Source of the DNA: ZC4RG20 sp964553875
GTDB taxonomy: Bacteria > Pseudomonadota > Gammaproteobacteria > Steroidobacterales > Rariloculaceae
Length of the DNA stretch: 7,887 bases
Direction of reading: 5' to 3'
Assembly: GCA_964553875.1 (NCBI GenBank)
Contig: CAZKNH010000165.1
Location: 1-7,887, forward strand
This document shows, piece after piece, positions 6,286-7,887 of this stretch (the first letter of the stretch is position 1; each line of letters begins with the position of its first letter). The translations under genes and the position numbers were made by a program. The notes beneath the pieces were generated by a model. The model did no database searches. It was not told the origin of the DNA and saw only the letters and a program-made list of their open reading frames with translations.

Positions 6286-7356
6286 ATGAGTGTCAGACGC
6301 ATCATCGAGGCTTTCCGAGCGTGGCGCGCGCGTGGGGAGACCCTCGTCCTCGCGACGGTCTACGACACGTTGGGCTCGACGTATTCGAAGCCCGGCCACC
6401 GCATCCTGATCGCGGCGAACGGCGACTACCAGGGGCTCGTCAGCGGCGGATGTCTCGAGGGCGATCTCGCCGAGCGGGCCGCAACCGTCGCCGCTACGGG
6501 CACGCCGCTCGCCGTGACGTACGACCTGCGTGACGACGCCGACGATCTCTGGGGCTTGGGCGTAGGGTGCAACGGCCTGATCCGCGTGTTCCTGCAGCCG
6601 TTGACGCCCGAGAGCGGCTTCGAGCCGTTCGCATCGATCTCGGCTCGCCTCGTCGGCACGGCCGGCGGCGCCGTCGCGACGGTCATCGCGAGCGAGCGTG
6701 CCGACGCCCCGATCGGCGCAACGCTCGTCGTCGACGCCGACTCGGGCGGGACGACGCTGCACGGCCTCGATGCGGGCGCCGAAGCCGTCGCCGAGCTCGC
6801 CGCCGGCTGCCGCGACGTGCTCGGCTCCGGGCGCGCGCTGCATGTCCGCGGGCGCGATGGTTTCGAAGTGCTGTACGCGCCGCTCGTGCCGCTGCCGCGC
6901 ATCCTCGTGCTCGGCGCGGGCCTCGATGCGGTGCCGGTCGTCGATTTCGCGGCCGAGCTCGGCTGGTTCGTCACGGTCGCGGATCACAGGCCCGCGTATC
7001 TCGCGCGCGGACGCTTCGAGCGCGCCGACAGGGTCCTCGAGGTCGATCCGCGCGAGCTGCCGCGGCAACTCGCGCTCGAGGAGTTCGATGCGGTCCTCGT
7101 CATGAGCCATCACCTCGAGACGGACCGCACCTATCTTTCCCATCTCGCCGGTCTCCCGGCGCGCTATCTCGGCGTGCTCGGCCCGCCGGCACGCCGCGCG
7201 CGGCTCCTCGACGCGCTCGGCGAAGCAGGGGAAGCGCTGCGGCCGCGACTCAAGGGCCCGATCGGGCTCGACCTCGGCGCCGACTCGCCCGAGTCGATCG
7301 CGCTGTCGATCGTCGCGGAGCTCCAAGCCGTGTTCTCGAATCGCGCGACGCGTTAG
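6286..7356 (+). CDS. XdhC/CoxI family protein (molybdoenzyme maturation factor-like)
   Basis: XdhC/CoxI proteins bind molybdenum cofactor and help sulfurate or insert it into xanthine dehydrogenase-type enzymes. The 356-residue product has both parts. The N-terminal XdhC/CoxI domain (about 12-105) has VSGGCLEGDLAERA (52-65) and GLGVGCNGLI (90-99). The C-terminal Rossmann-like domain (about 203-345) has LVLGAGLDAVPVVDFAAELG (207-226), DHRPAYL (233-239), MSHHLETDRTYL (273-284), YLGVLGP (294-300) and GLDLGADSPESIALSIVAE (327-345). The first domain's cysteines C56 and C95 are kept. The common GAGHDA/GAGPDA motif reads GAGLDA here. No xanthine dehydrogenase subunit, molybdopterin cytidylyltransferase or CoxG-like gene is adjacent, so its partner is unknown. 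ATG 6286 has no ribosome binding site but has an extended -10 just upstream. Confidence 0.92.
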   Translation: MSVRRIIEAFRAWRARGETLVLATVYDTLGSTYSKPGHRILIAANGDYQGLVSGGCLEGDLAERAATVAATGTPLAVTYDLRDDADDLWGLGVGCNGLIRVFLQPLTPESGFEPFASISARLVGTAGGAVATVIASERADAPIGATLVVDADSGGTTLHGLDAGAEAVAELAAGCRDVLGSGRALHVRGRDGFEVLYAPLVPLPRILVLGAGLDAVPVVDFAAELGWFVTVADHRPAYLARGRFERADRVLEVDPRELPRQLALEEFDAVLVMSHHLETDRTYLSHLAGLPARYLGVLGPPARRARLLDALGEAGEALRPRLKGPIGLDLGADSPESIALSIVAELQAVFSNRATR

Positions 7357-7608
7357 CCGACGCCCTCCGACGGGAACACGGTCCTGTGAAACGCGATGTG
7401 AACCGCGTCGCAACGCGCGGCCGCTTCGCGGTCGCCGTTCACGGTCGTTCCGATTCTGGTTCGATCTCGTCGACCGGAAACAACAATTCTTGGGGCTTCT
7501 GAAGGGACAGCCCCGTGTCCCTAAGTTAAGTTAGTGCCCGTGCTGCGGCCGGTGGGAGGGACGGTCGTCGGCGACACGATTGCTTGCGACTCAGGAATCT
7601 GAAAGGTC
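7357..7608. other. 252-bp intergenic region with repeat-like sequence
   Basis: No convincing gene is seen here. A 38-codon plus-strand frame (GTG 7386 to TGA 7502) and a 55-codon antisense frame without an ATG (7520 to the TAA at 7355) are both open, but neither has a ribosome binding site or a recognisable product. GCGGCCG (7417-7423) and CGGTCGC (7429-7435) can form a stem with one G-T pair and a 5-nt loop, a possible xdhC 3' structure without a T-run. The stretch may be a dispersed intergenic repeat. Confidence 0.4.
7503..7535. repeat. REP-like hairpin GGGACA...TGTCCC with TAAGT tandem
   Basis: AGGGACA (7503-7509) and TGTCCCT (7516-7522) form a perfect 7-bp stem around GCCCCG. TAAGTTAAGTTAG follows, in which TAAGT is repeated. 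GGGGCT (7492-7497) can alternatively pair with AGCCCC (7509-7514, sharing the loop). Intergenic GGGACA/TGTCCC hairpins of this kind belong to the same broad class as the TCTGACCCC words at the left edge. Class membership is a judgement from pattern memory, not a search. Confidence 0.4.
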
Positions 7609-7887
7609 ATGGATAACACGAAGACGACCGAGGTCTCGGGTGCAGGCGCGCATTACCTTGTCGCCCGCAAGCGCAGGCGCCGGCGCACCCTGCTCGTTCT
7701 CGCCGGCGTCGTGGCCGCAGCCTTAGGCGGGTGGTACTGGCACCAGTCTCGCGAGACCGTCGCCGAGGACCAGCCGCTGATCGTGACGATCGGCTACGGC
7801 GACATCGAGAACACGATCGCGGCCGCCGGCAAGCTCGAGCCGAGCCGTATCGTCGACGTCGGCGCGCAGGTGTCGGGACAGCTCCAG
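7609..7887 (+). CDS. MacA-like periplasmic adaptor (HlyD/RND-type membrane fusion protein), 5' part only
   Basis: The window ends inside this gene; 93 codons are present and no stop is reached. Residues 1-26 form a cytoplasmic tail ending in a strongly basic run (RKRRRRR, 20-26). Residues 27-44 form a hydrophobic anchor ending GGWYW, and a periplasmic part follows. The end of the visible part, AAGKLEPSRIVDVGAQVSGQ, closely matches the start of the mature region of E. coli MacA (ATGKL, then VDVGAQVSGQL), where the first beta-barrel and lipoyl-like domains begin. MacA joins the ABC transporter MacB to an outer-membrane TolC channel to export macrolides, toxins or lipopeptides. A macB-type ATPase/permease and perhaps a TolC gene are expected beyond the right edge. 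ATG 7609 is preceded by GAAAGG only 2 nt away, a weak ribosome binding site. Confidence 0.85.
   Translation, partial: MDNTKTTEVSGAGAHYLVARKRRRRRTLLVLAGVVAAALGGWYWHQSRETVAEDQPLIVTIGYGDIENTIAAAGKLEPSRIVDVGAQVSGQLQ

Noticed and set aside
6175..7413. A 413-codon N-terminal extension of folE (frame open to 7413)
   Set aside because: The extension is antisense to the recognisable xdhC-like gene and is low-complexity Arg/Glu/Ala sequence. A promoter and ribosome binding site just before TTG 6174 support the short form.
7386..7502. A 38-aa gene starting at GTG 7386
   Set aside because: No ribosome binding site, no recognisable product, and it overlaps a stretch that is also open on the other strand. 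It is kept only as part of a possible repeat.
1..7887. CRISPR array, tRNA, rRNA, riboswitch or phage/integration site
   Set aside because: No regularly spaced direct repeats, cloverleaf, conserved rRNA words, known riboswitch cores, integrase or transposase coding sequence were seen.

Overview
This is a GC-rich (clearly above 60% G+C) bacterial chromosomal window holding mostly ordinary metabolic genes. UbiX, a radical SAM protein of the PA0069 type, a bifunctional PutA without a DNA-binding domain, FolE, an XdhC/CoxI-type protein and a MacA-like adaptor together suggest a proteobacterium, probably gamma- or betaproteobacterial. That placement is inferred from gene content, the MacA-like N-terminus and the short GGGGTCTGACCCC-type repeats. 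It is not proven.

Layout. Positions 1-91 carry two copies of a short palindromic repeat, then the ubiX leader. ubiX (95-673, +) faces a minus-strand block that runs leftward from putA: putA (5474-2313), a small overlapping ORF (2323-2093), a second small ORF of unknown function (2172-1879) and the radical SAM gene (1789-704). folE (6174-5590, -) lies upstream of putA, and a strong GC hairpin sits immediately after its stop. folE diverges from the xdhC-like gene (6286-7356, +) across 111 bp that hold two back-to-back promoters. After xdhC comes a 252-bp gap with a repeat-like hairpin. The 5' end of a macA-like gene (7609 to the window edge) follows.

Function. The genes do not form one pathway. 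UbiX makes the prenylated-FMN cofactor used by UbiD decarboxylases in ubiquinone synthesis. PutA oxidises proline to glutamate. FolE starts tetrahydrofolate/pterin synthesis from GTP. XdhC-like proteins help mature or insert molybdenum cofactor in xanthine dehydrogenase-type enzymes, although no such enzyme is encoded here. MacA-like proteins are the periplasmic adaptors of MacB-type ABC efflux or lipoprotein-export pumps.

The more notable signals are regulatory and structural. Three genes (radical SAM, putA, xdhC) have a -10-like hexamer only 6-9 nt before the start codon and no Shine-Dalgarno sequence, which suggests leaderless transcripts. A perfect palindrome covers the start of the radical SAM gene. 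The two small ORFs after putA may be one gene split by a +1 frameshift, or a pair of overlapping orphan genes. I found no clear new multi-gene system, CRISPR array, rRNA or tRNA.
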